Assembly (NCBI GenBank): GCA_016462625.1
Contig: JAEMSV010000069.1
Location: forward strand, 1 to 19,817
Source of the DNA: Solirubrobacteraceae bacterium
GTDB lineage: Bacteria > Actinomycetota > Thermoleophilia > Solirubrobacterales > Solirubrobacteraceae
DNA: 19,817 nucleotides
Direction: 5' to 3'
Under the pieces are notes generated by a model, which did not search any database, had not been told where the DNA came from, and worked only from the letters and a program-made list of their open reading frames with translations. The stretch's first letter is position 1, and each line of letters begins with the position of its first letter. Below are positions 1 to 6,772 of the stretch, one piece after another. The position numbers and the translations under genes are program-made.

Positions 1-532
1 CGGACTCGTACGCGCGGATCGCCTCGTCCTTCTGCAGCGTCATCGCGATGTCGTCGAGGCCGTTGACGAGCCGGTGGTGCGTCGCGTCGTCGAGCTCGAA
101 CTTCGCGCTGCCGGGGTGGTCGCCGCCCCAGCGGATCTCGCGGTTGGGCAGGTCGATCTCCGCTTCACCCGCGGCCGCCAGCGCCTCACAGACGCCCCAC
201 TCCGCGACGATCGGCAGCAGGCCGATCTTCGTCGAGTTGGAGAAGAAGATGTCCGCGAACGACGGCGCGACGATCGCCTGAAAGCCGTAGTCCTCCAGGC
301 CCCACGGCGCGTGCTCTCGGCTGGAGCCGCACCCGAAGTTCTCGCCGGTGACCAGGATCGGGTTCGCCGGGAGATCCCAGCCGTCCTCCTTCGCCCAGTC
401 GTAGAAGAGGTACTGGCCGAAGCCGGTCCGCTCGACCCGCTTGAGGAACTGCTTGGGCATGATCTGATCGGTGTCGACGTCGTCGCGGTCGAGGACCGAG
501 ACCTTGCCGCTGATCACGTTGATGGGATCCAT
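1..532 (-). CDS. leuD: 3-isopropylmalate dehydratase small subunit (3' end outside window)
   Basis: The small (swivel-domain) subunit of isopropylmalate isomerase, which with LeuC converts 2-isopropylmalate to 3-isopropylmalate in leucine synthesis in the cytoplasm. The translation from ATG at 532 begins MDPINVISGKVSVLDRDDVD and contains the family signature GENFGCGSSREHAPWGLEDY followed by APSFADIFFSNSTKIGLLP, matching LeuD almost residue for residue. 177 codons are visible; LeuD is usually about 170-200 residues, so only a short C-terminal tail is missing at the window edge. The start lies 15 nt after the leuC stop, with AGAGGG about 10 nt upstream as a fair ribosome-binding site. It is the third gene of the regulator-leuC-leuD unit. 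The identification is certain; only the C-terminus cannot be seen. Confidence 0.96.
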   Translation of the reverse strand, partial: MDPINVISGKVSVLDRDDVDTDQIMPKQFLKRVERTGFGQYLFYDWAKEDGWDLPANPILVTGENFGCGSSREHAPWGLEDYGFQAIVAPSFADIFFSNSTKIGLLPIVAEWGVCEALAAAGEAEIDLPNREIRWGGDHPGSAKFELDDATHHRLVNGLDDIAMTLQKDEAIRAYES

Positions 533-547
533 GGTTCTCGGCCCTCT

Positions 548-1921
548 CTAGTTCCACTCGCGGATATCGACGAAGCGGCCCTCGATGGCGGCCGCGGCGG
601 CCATCTTCGGGCTGACGAGGTGCGACCGCGCGCCGCGCCCCTGGCGGCCCTCGAAGTTGCGGTTCGAGGTCGAGGCGACGCGCTCACCGGGCGCCGCGAT
701 GTCGGGGTTCATGCCCAGGCACATCGAGCAGCCCGCGACGCGCCAGTCGAAGCCGGCCTCGGTGAAGATGCGGTCAAGCCCCTCGTCCTCGGCCTGCTTC
801 TTGACCTGCTGGGAGCCCGGGACGACCATCGCGTTGACGTGCGAGGAGACCTTGCGGCCCTTGACGACCTCGGCCGCCTCGCGCAGATCGCCGATCCGCG
901 AGTTCGTGCATGAGCCGATGAACACGCGGTCGAGCTGGATGTCCTGGATCGGCGTTCCGGCCTTCAGGCCCATGTACTCCAGCGCGCGCTCGTCGCCGGC
1001 GTCCTGCGGCTCGGGGACCGCGCTGGCGACGCCCGTGACCATGTCCGGCGTCGTGCCCCACGTGACCTGCGGGCTGACCTTGGTGACGTCGACGACGACC
1101 TCGGTGTCGAACGTCGCGCCCTCGTCGGTCTTCAGCGTCCGCCAGTCGGAGACGCGCTCCTCGAGCGTCGAGCGATCGAAGCCCGGGCGCTCGGTCTCGA
1201 ACCAGGCGAACGTCGTGTCGTCCGGCGCGATCATGCCCGCGCGGCCGCCGCCCTCGATGGTCATGTTGCAGATGGTCATGCGGCCTTCCATCGAGAGGCT
1301 CTCGATGACCGGGCCCGCGTACTCGACCACGTGACCGGTCGCGCCCGCAACCGTGATCTGGCCGATCGTGGCGAGGATCAGGTCCTTCGCGGTGACGCCG
1401 AAGCCGAGGTCGCCCTCGTACGAGATCCGCATCGACTTCGGACGCGGCTGGACCAGGCACTGGGTCGCCAAGACGTGCTCGACCTCGCTCGTGCCGATGC
1501 CGAACGCCAGCGCCCCGAACGCGCCGTGGGTCGCCGTATGGCTGTCGCCGCAGACGATCGTCATGCCCGGCTGCGTGACGCCGAGCTCCGGCCCGATCAC
1601 GTGCACGATGCCCTGGCGGAACGAGCCGAGGCTGTAGATCGGGATCCCGAACTCCTCGCAGTTCGTCTCGAGCTTCATGACCTGCACACGGCTGAGCTCG
1701 TCGGCGATCTTCGCCGCGATGGGCGTGCCGTCGGTCGGCGTGTTGTGATCGGCCGTGGCCAGCGTGCGGTCCGGGCGGCGGACCTTGCGGCCGGCGAGCC
1801 TGAGCCCGTCGAAGGCCTGGGGCGACGTGACCTCGTGGACGAGGTGCAGGTCGATCCACAGGAGGTTGTCGGCCACCTCGTGGCGGGCCCACAGCTTGTC
1901 GAACAGGGTCGTCGGTGTCAT
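548..1921 (-). CDS. leuC: 3-isopropylmalate dehydratase large subunit
   Basis: The aconitase-family, iron-sulfur-bearing large subunit of isopropylmalate isomerase (leucine pathway, partner LeuD). The 457-residue protein has normal length. The three cysteines that hold the [4Fe-4S] cluster are present: C338 in [13 protein letters not shown], and C398 and C401 in [12 protein letters not shown]. Other family motifs include [24 protein letters not shown] and the N-terminal [14 protein letters not shown] at 1921 is preceded by AAGGA with 7-nt spacing, which fixes the start. It follows the XRE-cupin regulator gene by 19 nt and precedes leuD by 15 nt, so all three are probably one transcript. No own promoter is visible in the 19-nt gap. 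Confidence 0.97.
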   Translation of the reverse strand: MTPTTLFDKLWARHEVADNLLWIDLHLVHEVTSPQAFDGLRLAGRKVRRPDRTLATADHNTPTDGTPIAAKIADELSRVQVMKLETNCEEFGIPIYSLGSFRQGIVHVIGPELGVTQPGMTIVCGDSHTATHGAFGALAFGIGTSEVEHVLATQCLVQPRPKSMRISYEGDLGFGVTAKDLILATIGQITVAGATGHVVEYAGPVIESLSMEGRMTICNMTIEGGGRAGMIAPDDTTFAWFETERPGFDRSTLEERVSDWRTLKTDEGATFDTEVVVDVTKVSPQVTWGTTPDMVTGVASAVPEPQDAGDERALEYMGLKAGTPIQDIQLDRVFIGSCTNSRIGDLREAAEVVKGRKVSSHVNAMVVPGSQQVKKQAEDEGLDRIFTEAGFDWRVAGCSMCLGMNPDIAAPGERVASTSNRNFEGRQGRGARSHLVSPKMAAAAAIEGRFVDIREWN

Positions 1922-1940
1922 CGGATGGTCCTTCGTCGGG

Positions 1941-2525
1941 TCAGGATCGGCGCAGCCCGGCGGCGACGACCGACAGCAGCGCCGCCTCGTCCTTGCCGGG
2001 GTTCTCGAAGTGGTGGGGCAGGTCGGCGTCGAACGTCACGCAGTCTCCCGCGTGCAGCTCGTGGCGCTCGCCGTCGATCGCCAGGACGATCGTGCCGCGC
2101 TCGACGAGCGCGATCTCGCGCGCGCCGGGCTCGTGCATCGGCGGGTCATCGGGACCGCCGGTGACGATCCCGGGAGCAAGGGTGTGCCGGGACAGCTCGG
2201 CGCGCTGGCCGGGCAGCGACGGGGTGAGGATCTCGAAGGCGTGGCCGTGGCGCTCGGCGCCCGGCTTGCGGTCATCGGCCCGGACGATGCTGACGCTGCC
2301 CCCCTCGTCGAGGCGCAGCAGCTGGCTCAGCCGCAGATCCAGGCCGGACGCGATGCGCGATGCGACCTGGAGGGTCGGGCTGGTCTCCCCGCGCTCGACC
2401 TGGCTGAGCATCGGGGCGCTGACGCCGCTGCGCTGGGCGAGGTCGCGCAGCGACAGGTCCATCGACTCGCGCAGAGCCCGGACGCGGGGTCCGATCCGGA
2501 CGATGGTCTCCTCCACGGCAGCCAT
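1941..2525 (-). CDS. XRE-family transcriptional regulator with C-terminal cupin domain
   Basis: A 194-residue two-domain regulator. Residues about 16-70 form an XRE/Cro-type helix-turn-helix ([20 protein letters not shown] then [16 protein letters not shown]), and residues about 110-185 form a small cupin barrel ([47 protein letters not shown]) that probably senses a small ligand. The family includes PuuR-like and other metabolic regulators; the ligand cannot be read from sequence. I chose ATG at 2525: an in-frame GTG at 2546 lies inside the putative operator and upstream of where transcription should begin. The gene is the first of a unit with leuC and leuD, 19 nt apart, so it may sense a leucine-pathway metabolite and autoregulate. 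That role is inference from position only. Confidence 0.9.
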   Translation of the reverse strand: MAAVEETIVRIGPRVRALRESMDLSLRDLAQRSGVSAPMLSQVERGETSPTLQVASRIASGLDLRLSQLLRLDEGGSVSIVRADDRKPGAERHGHAFEILTPSLPGQRAELSRHTLAPGIVTGGPDDPPMHEPGAREIALVERGTIVLAIDGERHELHAGDCVTFDADLPHHFENPGKDEAALLSVVAAGLRRS

Positions 2526-2536
2526 AACGGCCGTGT

Positions 2537-2573
2537 ACGGTATCACAGACGTCTGTTATTTCAAACAGACGTC
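2537..2573 (-). promoter_or_regulatory. Promoter and palindromic operator of the XRE-cupin/leuC/leuD unit
   Basis: Read on the minus strand, TTGAAA (2564-2559) and TACCGT (2542-2537) sit 16 nt apart, a credible -35/-10 pair whose start point would fall about 5 nt before the ATG at 2525. The spacer contains a perfect 12-bp palindrome, ACAGACGTCTGT (2545-2556). A second copy of its half, ACAGACGTC, lies at 2565-2573, exactly 20 bp (two helical turns) from the first, and forms a 10-bp inverted repeat GACGTCTGTT/AACAGACGTC with a 6-nt gap (2548-2557 and 2564-2573) that straddles the -35. This arrangement suggests a repressor site, most simply for the adjacent XRE protein. The -35 also contains the stop codon of the upstream gene. 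The symmetry is certain; the function is inferred. Confidence 0.65.
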
Positions 2574-3586
2574 AGCACGGCCGCGAGGACCACGCGATCG
2601 CGGCCACCCGCCTTGGCGCGGTACATCGCCTCGTCGGCGGCCTGCAACAGGTCGTCGGTGGGCTGCGACCCGTCGCCCAGCACCGCGCCGATGCTCACGG
2701 TGTAGTGCGGGACCTGCGGCCGCTGGCCGGCGACGCGTTCGCGAATGCGCTCTGCTGCGGCCGCCATCGCGTCGGTGTCGGCCGGCCGCAGGACCGCGAG
2801 GAACTCCTCACCGCCCATGCGCGCGAAGCCGTCGGTGAGCCGCAGCTCCTCCTGGACCACGTGCGCGAAGTCGACGAGCACCCGATCCCCGACGGCGTGC
2901 CCGTGCTCGTCGTTGATCGCCTTGAAGTGATCGATGTCGAGCGTCAGCAGCCCGAACGTCTCCTCCGTGCGCCGGGCTTTGGCCTGGCACTCCACGAGGA
3001 GGTCGTCGCACGCGCGGCGGTTCAGCACCCCCGTCAGGGGGTCCGTGGTCGCCTGGCGCTGGAGGTCGAGCAGCGTCTCGCGCAGGACCGCGAGCACGAT
3101 CTGGATGACGGCGCTGGCGAGCGCGAGCGTCGCGAGCACCATGAAGAGCGAGGTCGCGGGTTCCGGACGGTCCTGGATCACCAGCACCGCGCCGTACTGC
3201 GCGGCGACGATCGCGGCGTAGAGGACCACCCACCGCTTCTGGCTCAGCACGACGTTCAGCCCGATCCCCGACCAGATGTAGACGACCTGCCACGGGACGT
3301 CGGGATCGTCGACCAACAGCGCGAACGTCGCGAGCGACGCGCCCCCGCAGGCCATGAGGAAGTACATGACGCCCGTGATCCGTTCGCGCAGGACGAGAAC
3401 GAGCACCACGCCGCCGAGCGAGAGCACCGCCAGGAGCAGCAGCGAGTAGAACCCGACCTCCTCCAGATCACCGGTGGTCAGGCGGCCGATCGCGACGACG
3501 ATCGCCACCCCGAGCAGGCAGAGGCTGTAGGGCCAGGAGCGCCGCGCAAGACCTGCGTTCTCCATCCCGAGCATTGCGGCGCACAT
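2561..3586 (-). CDS. Membrane-bound GGDEF diguanylate cyclase
   Basis: A 341-residue protein predicted to make cyclic di-GMP from two GTP at the membrane. Residues about 20-168 hold roughly six hydrophobic helices with no recognised sensory domain. Residues about 176-335 are a GGDEF domain: DPLTGVLNRR (182-191), the metal-site segment TLDIDHFKAINDEHGHAVGD, and an intact active-site GGEEF at 258-262. The inhibitory-site motif RxxD is present as RLTD (249-252), five residues before GGEEF as in PleD, so product inhibition is likely. No EAL or HD-GYP domain is attached. Starts at 3586, 3574 or 3565 are all possible because none has a strong ribosome-binding site. It diverges from the patatin gene; its TGA stop lies within the -35 of the next gene downstream. 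Confidence 0.92.
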   Translation of the reverse strand: MCAAMLGMENAGLARRSWPYSLCLLGVAIVVAIGRLTTGDLEEVGFYSLLLLAVLSLGGVVLVLVLRERITGVMYFLMACGGASLATFALLVDDPDVPWQVVYIWSGIGLNVVLSQKRWVVLYAAIVAAQYGAVLVIQDRPEPATSLFMVLATLALASAVIQIVLAVLRETLLDLQRQATTDPLTGVLNRRACDDLLVECQAKARRTEETFGLLTLDIDHFKAINDEHGHAVGDRVLVDFAHVVQEELRLTDGFARMGGEEFLAVLRPADTDAMAAAAERIRERVAGQRPQVPHYTVSIGAVLGDGSQPTDDLLQAADEAMYRAKAGGRDRVVLAAVLTSV

Positions 3587-3633
3587 CGTCCATTGTCAGA
3601 CGCAGCTTGAGCGGGCGTGACCGGAGCAGACAG

Positions 3634-3651
3634 ATCCCCGGTTCCGGGGAT
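3634..3651. promoter_or_regulatory. Perfect 18-bp palindrome in divergent intergenic region
   Basis: ATCCCCGG-TT-CCGGGGAT is a perfect 8-2-8 inverted repeat between the diguanylate cyclase gene (minus, start 3586) and the patatin-like gene (plus). A TAGATT hexamer at 3661-3666 could be the -10 of the patatin promoter, which places the palindrome over its -35 and spacer. It is best read as an operator for an unidentified dimeric regulator; a transcribed hairpin is the alternative. Confidence 0.55.
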
Positions 3652-3676
3652 ACCGAGGAGTAGATTGGCTTCGACG

Positions 3677-4591
3677 ATGGCGACGGACTTCACCCCTCCC
3701 GACGTGCTCGTCCTCGGCGCCGGCGGCACGCTCGGGATCACCTGGACCCAGGGCCTGCTCGCGGGCATCGAGGACGCGACCGGCCACGACTTCCGGACCA
3801 CCGAATCGCTCATCGGCACTTCGGCCGGCTCGGTGGTCGCCGCGTCATTGGCCGGCGGCCGGCGGCCGACCCGGCCCGACGGCCGCGAACGGGCCGTTCC
3901 GTTGCCCGTCCGCCACACGCGGCCCGCGCTCCGGCCACTCGGCCCGCCGCTGAAGGTCGCCACCGCGCTTGCCACGCCTTGGGCCGCCCCCGCCCTCGGC
4001 CTCACCGCGCCCGGCGGCCGCCTGCTGCGGGCCGCCGCCGCACGCGCCATTCCCGGCGGGGAGCGCGACCTCGACGACCTACGCGAGCTCATCACGCGCC
4101 GCGGCGCACGCTGGGACGGCCGCCTGCGGGTGTGCGCGGTCGACCGGCGCCGCGGGCGGCGGGTCGTCTTCGGGTCTCCCGGCGCGCCGAAGGCCTCCGT
4201 CGCCGACGCGGTAGCCGCGTCCTGCACGGTCCCGTGGATCCATCAGATCGCCCGGATCGACGGACGCGAGTACATCGACGGCGGCGTCTGGAGCGTCACG
4301 AACCTCGACATCGCGCCTGCGGGCACCGGCACCAACGTCCTGTGCCTGAACCCGACCGCCAGCCTGGAGATCGCGCGGACCAGCCCGTACGCCGCGCTCC
4401 GGGCCGTGGCGACCGGGATGACGGCGATCGAGGCCCTCGCCCTGCGCGCGCGCGGAGCGCGCGTGCAGGTGATCGGGCCCAGCCCCGACGTCGCCCGCAT
4501 CATGGGGATCGACCTCATGGACGAGCGACGGGGCCCGCCGGTGCTCGCGGGCGCCTACGAGCAGGGGCTCGGCCTGGGCGGAGCCGGCTGA
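3677..4591 (+). CDS. Patatin-like phospholipase / acyl hydrolase
   Basis: A predicted 304-residue serine hydrolase of the patatin (RssA-like) family, which cleaves acyl esters of lipids with a Ser-Asp dyad. The glycine-rich oxyanion motif is GAGGTLG (14-20), the nucleophile elbow is GTSAG with Ser49, and the catalytic Asp is D201 in YIDGGVWSVTN. No signal peptide or membrane segment is evident. The start is uncertain: ATG 3677 has no close Shine-Dalgarno, whereas an in-frame TTG at 3665 is preceded by GAGGAG at 3655-3660. An upstream in-frame ATG at 3617 would run through the palindrome and is unlikely. The gene is monocistronic and convergent with leuA, with only 4 bp between the stop codons. 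Confidence 0.88.
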   Translation: MATDFTPPDVLVLGAGGTLGITWTQGLLAGIEDATGHDFRTTESLIGTSAGSVVAASLAGGRRPTRPDGRERAVPLPVRHTRPALRPLGPPLKVATALATPWAAPALGLTAPGGRLLRAAAARAIPGGERDLDDLRELITRRGARWDGRLRVCAVDRRRGRRVVFGSPGAPKASVADAVAASCTVPWIHQIARIDGREYIDGGVWSVTNLDIAPAGTGTNVLCLNPTASLEIARTSPYAALRAVATGMTAIEALALRARGARVQVIGPSPDVARIMGIDLMDERRGPPVLAGAYEQGLGLGGAG

Positions 4592-4595
4592 CGGG

Positions 4596-6209
4596 CTACG
4601 GGGCCGCGACCGGCGCCGACGCGTCGGCGCCGAGCTTGGCCTTGCGCTGGGCCATCGAGATCGCCCGGAGGAACGCGATCCCCGACGCCTCGATGATGTC
4701 CGTGGCGAGGGCCTGACCGGCGCCGGTGACCCGGTCGCCGGTGGCGACGCCCGGAATGCTCGACGCGACCGCGCTGTCCGCCGCGCCCAGCTCGACGACG
4801 ACGCTGACCTCGCCGAGCGCATCCTGGCCGCCCGTGACCGCTTCGACGCGGTACTCGCGCAGCCGGGCGTCGACGCCGATCGCGGTACTGACCGCGTGGA
4901 ACATCGCATCGACGGGACCGTCCCCTGTGAACGTGCCGGTCACGAGGTCACCGTCGGGCAGGCGGACCTCGACCCGCGCGTGCGGTGGGCGGCCCGACTT
5001 GGCCTCGATCTCGTGGCTGACCAGCTCGTAGTCGGTCAGCTCCTCGCGCAGCTCGTCGGTGACGAGCGCCTCGAGGTCCATCGCCGTGACCTGCTTCTTC
5101 TTGTCGGCGATGTCCTTGAAGCGCTCGAACGCCGTCTTCAGCGTCGCGCCGTCGACGGTGTAGCCGAGTTCCTCCAGCGCCTGCTTCAGCGCGTGGCGAC
5201 CGGAGTGCTTGCCGAGCACCAGCTGGTTGGTCGCGTGGCCGACGGTCCGCGCGTCCATGATCTCGTAGGTCGTGCGCTCCTTCAGGACCCCGTCCTGGTG
5301 GATGCCCGACTCGTGCGCGAACGCGTTGCGGCCGACGATCGCCTTGTTCGGCTGGATCGAGTAGCCGGTCAGGCGGGAGACCAGGCGCGACGTGCGCGCG
5401 ATCTCCGTCGTGACCGCGCCCGTGGTCAGGCCGATCGCGTCGGCGCGCACGTGCAGCAGCATCACGATCTCCTCGAGCGAGGCGTTGCCCGCCCGCTCGC
5501 CGAGCCCGTTGATCGCGCACTCGACCTGCCGCGCGCCCGCCTGCACGCCCGCGAAGGAGTTCGCGACGGCCAGGCCGAGGTCGTCGTGACAGTGGACCGA
5601 CAGCGTGACGTCGTGGAGCCCCGGGACGAGCTCGTACAGCCGCGTCAGGAAGGCCGCGTACTCGGTCGGCATCGTGTAGCCGACGGTGTCCGGGATGTTG
5701 ATCGTCGTCGCGCCCTCGTCGAGCGCGATCTGCAGCACCTCTGCGGTGTAGTCGACGTCCGCGCGGGTCGCGTCCATCGGCGAGAACTCGACGTCCTCGC
5801 AGAGCGACCGTGCGTGCGCGACCGACGCGCGGGCCTGGCCCTTGACGTCCTCGCGCGTCGACTGGAGCTGATGCTCGATGTGGATGTCCGACGTGGAGAT
5901 GAACGTGTGGATCCGGGGTCGCTCCGACTCCCGGATCGCTTCCCACGCTCTGTCGATGTCTGGGGCCTGCGCACGAGCGAGCGCGCAGATGACGGGGCCG
6001 TGGACCTCGCGGGCGATCCCACGGACCGCGGCGAAGTCGCCCGGCGACGAGATCGGGAAGCCCGCCTCGATGATGTCGACGCCGAGGCGCGCCAGCTGCT
6101 GGGCGATCTCGAGCTTCTCGGCGGCGTTGAGCGAGATGCCCGGCGACTGCTCACCGTCGCGGAGCGTCGTGTCGAAAATGCGTACTCGGTTGGGGTCCGT
6201 CTGCGTCAT
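4596..6209 (-). CDS. leuA: 2-isopropylmalate synthase
   Basis: The committed enzyme of leucine synthesis, joining acetyl-CoA and 2-oxoisovalerate; it is normally feedback-inhibited by leucine. The 537-residue protein begins MTQTDPNRVRIFDTTLRDGE, with the DTTLRDGEQ active-site motif at 13-21, HCHDDLG near residue 205, and ESGIHQDG in the middle. The C-terminal 120 residues are the LeuA dimerisation/allosteric domain. Its length fits the E. coli-like form and not the longer mycobacterial form. ATG 6209 is fixed by AAGGAG with 7-nt spacing; an in-frame ATG at 6281 lies in the attenuator region and lacks such a site. It is preceded by the leuL leader (6291-6338). Its 3' end carries a perfect 22-bp palindrome. 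Confidence 0.97.
   Translation of the reverse strand: MTQTDPNRVRIFDTTLRDGEQSPGISLNAAEKLEIAQQLARLGVDIIEAGFPISSPGDFAAVRGIAREVHGPVICALARAQAPDIDRAWEAIRESERPRIHTFISTSDIHIEHQLQSTREDVKGQARASVAHARSLCEDVEFSPMDATRADVDYTAEVLQIALDEGATTINIPDTVGYTMPTEYAAFLTRLYELVPGLHDVTLSVHCHDDLGLAVANSFAGVQAGARQVECAINGLGERAGNASLEEIVMLLHVRADAIGLTTGAVTTEIARTSRLVSRLTGYSIQPNKAIVGRNAFAHESGIHQDGVLKERTTYEIMDARTVGHATNQLVLGKHSGRHALKQALEELGYTVDGATLKTAFERFKDIADKKKQVTAMDLEALVTDELREELTDYELVSHEIEAKSGRPPHARVEVRLPDGDLVTGTFTGDGPVDAMFHAVSTAIGVDARLREYRVEAVTGGQDALGEVSVVVELGAADSAVASSIPGVATGDRVTGAGQALATDIIEASGIAFLRAISMAQRKAKLGADASAPVAAP
4611..4632. terminator. 22-bp perfect palindrome at the convergent patatin/leuA ends
   Basis: Two 11-nt arms, CGGCGCCGACG and CGTCGGCGCCG, abut with no spacer. 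The element lies inside the last codons of leuA, 12 nt before its stop, and starts 20 nt beyond the patatin stop on the plus strand. It could fold as a roughly 9-bp hairpin in either transcript and so act as a two-way terminator. There is no U-run on either side, which is common for GC-rich actinobacteria but weakens the call. Confidence 0.45.
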
Positions 6210-6258
6210 GGTCCTACTCCTTCTGCTCGAAGTGTGCGTCTCCTGTGGGTGTCGGTTT

Positions 6259-6312
6259 GCGGCATCGCGGCCGCCACGCATCGTCTCCCCCTAGCGGGGG
6301 AGAATCAGGAGA
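6259..6312 (-). promoter_or_regulatory. leuA attenuator RNA structures between leader peptide and leuA
   Basis: On the minus strand a 7-bp hairpin CTCCCCC-GCTA-GGGGGAG (6285-6302) encloses the last leader codons and the stop codon. A second 5-bp stem, GCGGC/GCCGC (6270-6274 with 6259-6263), follows. The tandem Leu codons CTT CTC CTG contain TCTCCTG (6306-6312), which is exactly complementary to CAGGAGA at 6239-6245, just ahead of the leuA ribosome-binding site. Ribosome position on the leader would decide which pairings form. No U-tract is present, so the output may be translational or depend on Rho. The pairings are seen; the mechanism is inferred. Confidence 0.6.
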
Positions 6313-6338
6313 AGTCGCAGGTCGAGCAGGAACGTCAT
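6291..6338 (-). CDS. leuL: leuA leader peptide (attenuation)
   Basis: A 15-codon reading frame encodes MTFLLDLRLLLILPR and stops at TAG. Seven of 15 residues are leucine, four of them in the stretch LLLIL, and an isoleucine sits among them; this is the hallmark of a leucine-sensing leader peptide. It lies 81 nt upstream of leuA on the same strand, and its stop codon sits in the loop of a 7-bp hairpin. Leader-peptide attenuation upstream of leuA is established in actinobacteria and enterobacteria. The putative -10 (TACGCT, 6354-6349) ends only 10 nt before the ATG, so the leader is probably translated from a leaderless or nearly leaderless transcript. The frame is also the tail of a longer out-of-frame reading frame through the upstream gene, which I disregard. 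Confidence 0.88.
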   Translation of the reverse strand: MTFLLDLRLLLILPR

Positions 6339-6340
6339 GC

Positions 6341-6371
6341 GCGCGTGGAGCGTAGCACCGGCTCCACGCGC
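6341..6371 (-). terminator. 11-bp inverted repeat between VOC gene and leuL
   Basis: GCGCGTGGAGC (6341-6351 on the plus strand) and GCTCCACGCGC (6361-6371) form a perfect 11-bp stem with a 9-nt loop, beginning 14 nt beyond the stop of the VOC gene. It could terminate the arsR-SRPBCC-VOC transcript, though without a U-run. It also coincides with the spacer and -10 of the putative leuL promoter, so an operator role is the alternative. Confidence 0.5.
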
Positions 6372-6377
6372 AGTCAG
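6349..6377 (-). promoter_or_regulatory. Putative leuL-leuA promoter
   Basis: On the minus strand CTGACT (6377-6372) and TACGCT (6354-6349) are separated by exactly 17 nt, matching an actinobacterial housekeeping promoter of the TTGACA-N17-TAnnnT type. Transcription would begin at about 6342-6338, at or within a few bases of the leuL ATG. Confidence 0.55.
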
Positions 6378-6385
6378 CGGGTCCC

Positions 6386-6772
6386 TCACGCGCCCGGGCC
6401 GACATCCTTCGGGGCGTACCGGTGGTGGAGCATGAGCGAGTTCCCGTCCGGATCCTGGAAGAACGCCATGTGGCAGACGCCGCTGTCCATGGTGTCCGGG
6501 CCGAACTGCACGCCCTTGGCCTCCAGCTCCTTGCGCGTGGCCTCCACGTCGTCGACCTGGAGCGCGATCGGTCCGGGGTGTGGCGCGAACTGCTGCCCGA
6601 AGGCGTCCATCTGCATGACGGCGATCGTCAGCGACCCCGTCTCGAACTCGCGCGCCGGCATGTCGCCCCACTGCTTCGAGCGCTCCAGACCCAGGACGTC
6701 GCCGTAGAACGCCTCCGCCTTCGCGTAGTCCTGCGTGGGAACCGCGATGAAGTCGACACCCGTGATGCTCAT
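6386..6772 (-). CDS. VOC (glyoxalase/bleomycin-resistance superfamily) protein
   Basis: A 128-residue single-domain protein of the vicinal-oxygen-chelate fold. It shows the two beta-alpha-beta-beta-beta halves: VDFIAVPTQDYAKAEAFYGD with VLGL at the N-terminus, and PIALQVDDVEATRKELEAKG then MAFFQDPDGNSLMLHHRY at the C-terminus. The terminal DPDGN-L-L-H motif is typical of the family. Metal-binding and substrate residues are too variable in this superfamily to assign a reaction. ATG 6772 is preceded by GGAGG with 4-nt spacing, and overlaps the SRPBCC stop as ATGA, so the two are translationally coupled. It is the last gene of the arsR operon. Confidence 0.87.
   Translation of the reverse strand: MSITGVDFIAVPTQDYAKAEAFYGDVLGLERSKQWGDMPAREFETGSLTIAVMQMDAFGQQFAPHPGPIALQVDDVEATRKELEAKGVQFGPDTMDSGVCHMAFFQDPDGNSLMLHHRYAPKDVGPGA

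Noticed and set aside
2527..2534. 8-bp palindrome ACGGCCGT next to the XRE start
   Set aside because: Too short and GC-rich to be meaningful; such octamers are common at this base composition.
6210..6281. N-terminal extension of LeuA from ATG 6281
   Set aside because: It would translate through the attenuator region; ATG 6209 has an excellent AAGGAG site and matches family N-termini.
6210..6371. T-box riboswitch for leuA
   Set aside because: No T-box consensus (AGGGTGG-like) or specifier stem is visible; the Leu-rich leader peptide explains the region.
4896..6707. A 603-codon plus-strand reading frame opposite leuA and its leader
   Set aside because: Rich in R, D, V, L and A with no motifs. 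It is the antisense shadow of leuA, expected where GC-biased codons leave other frames open.
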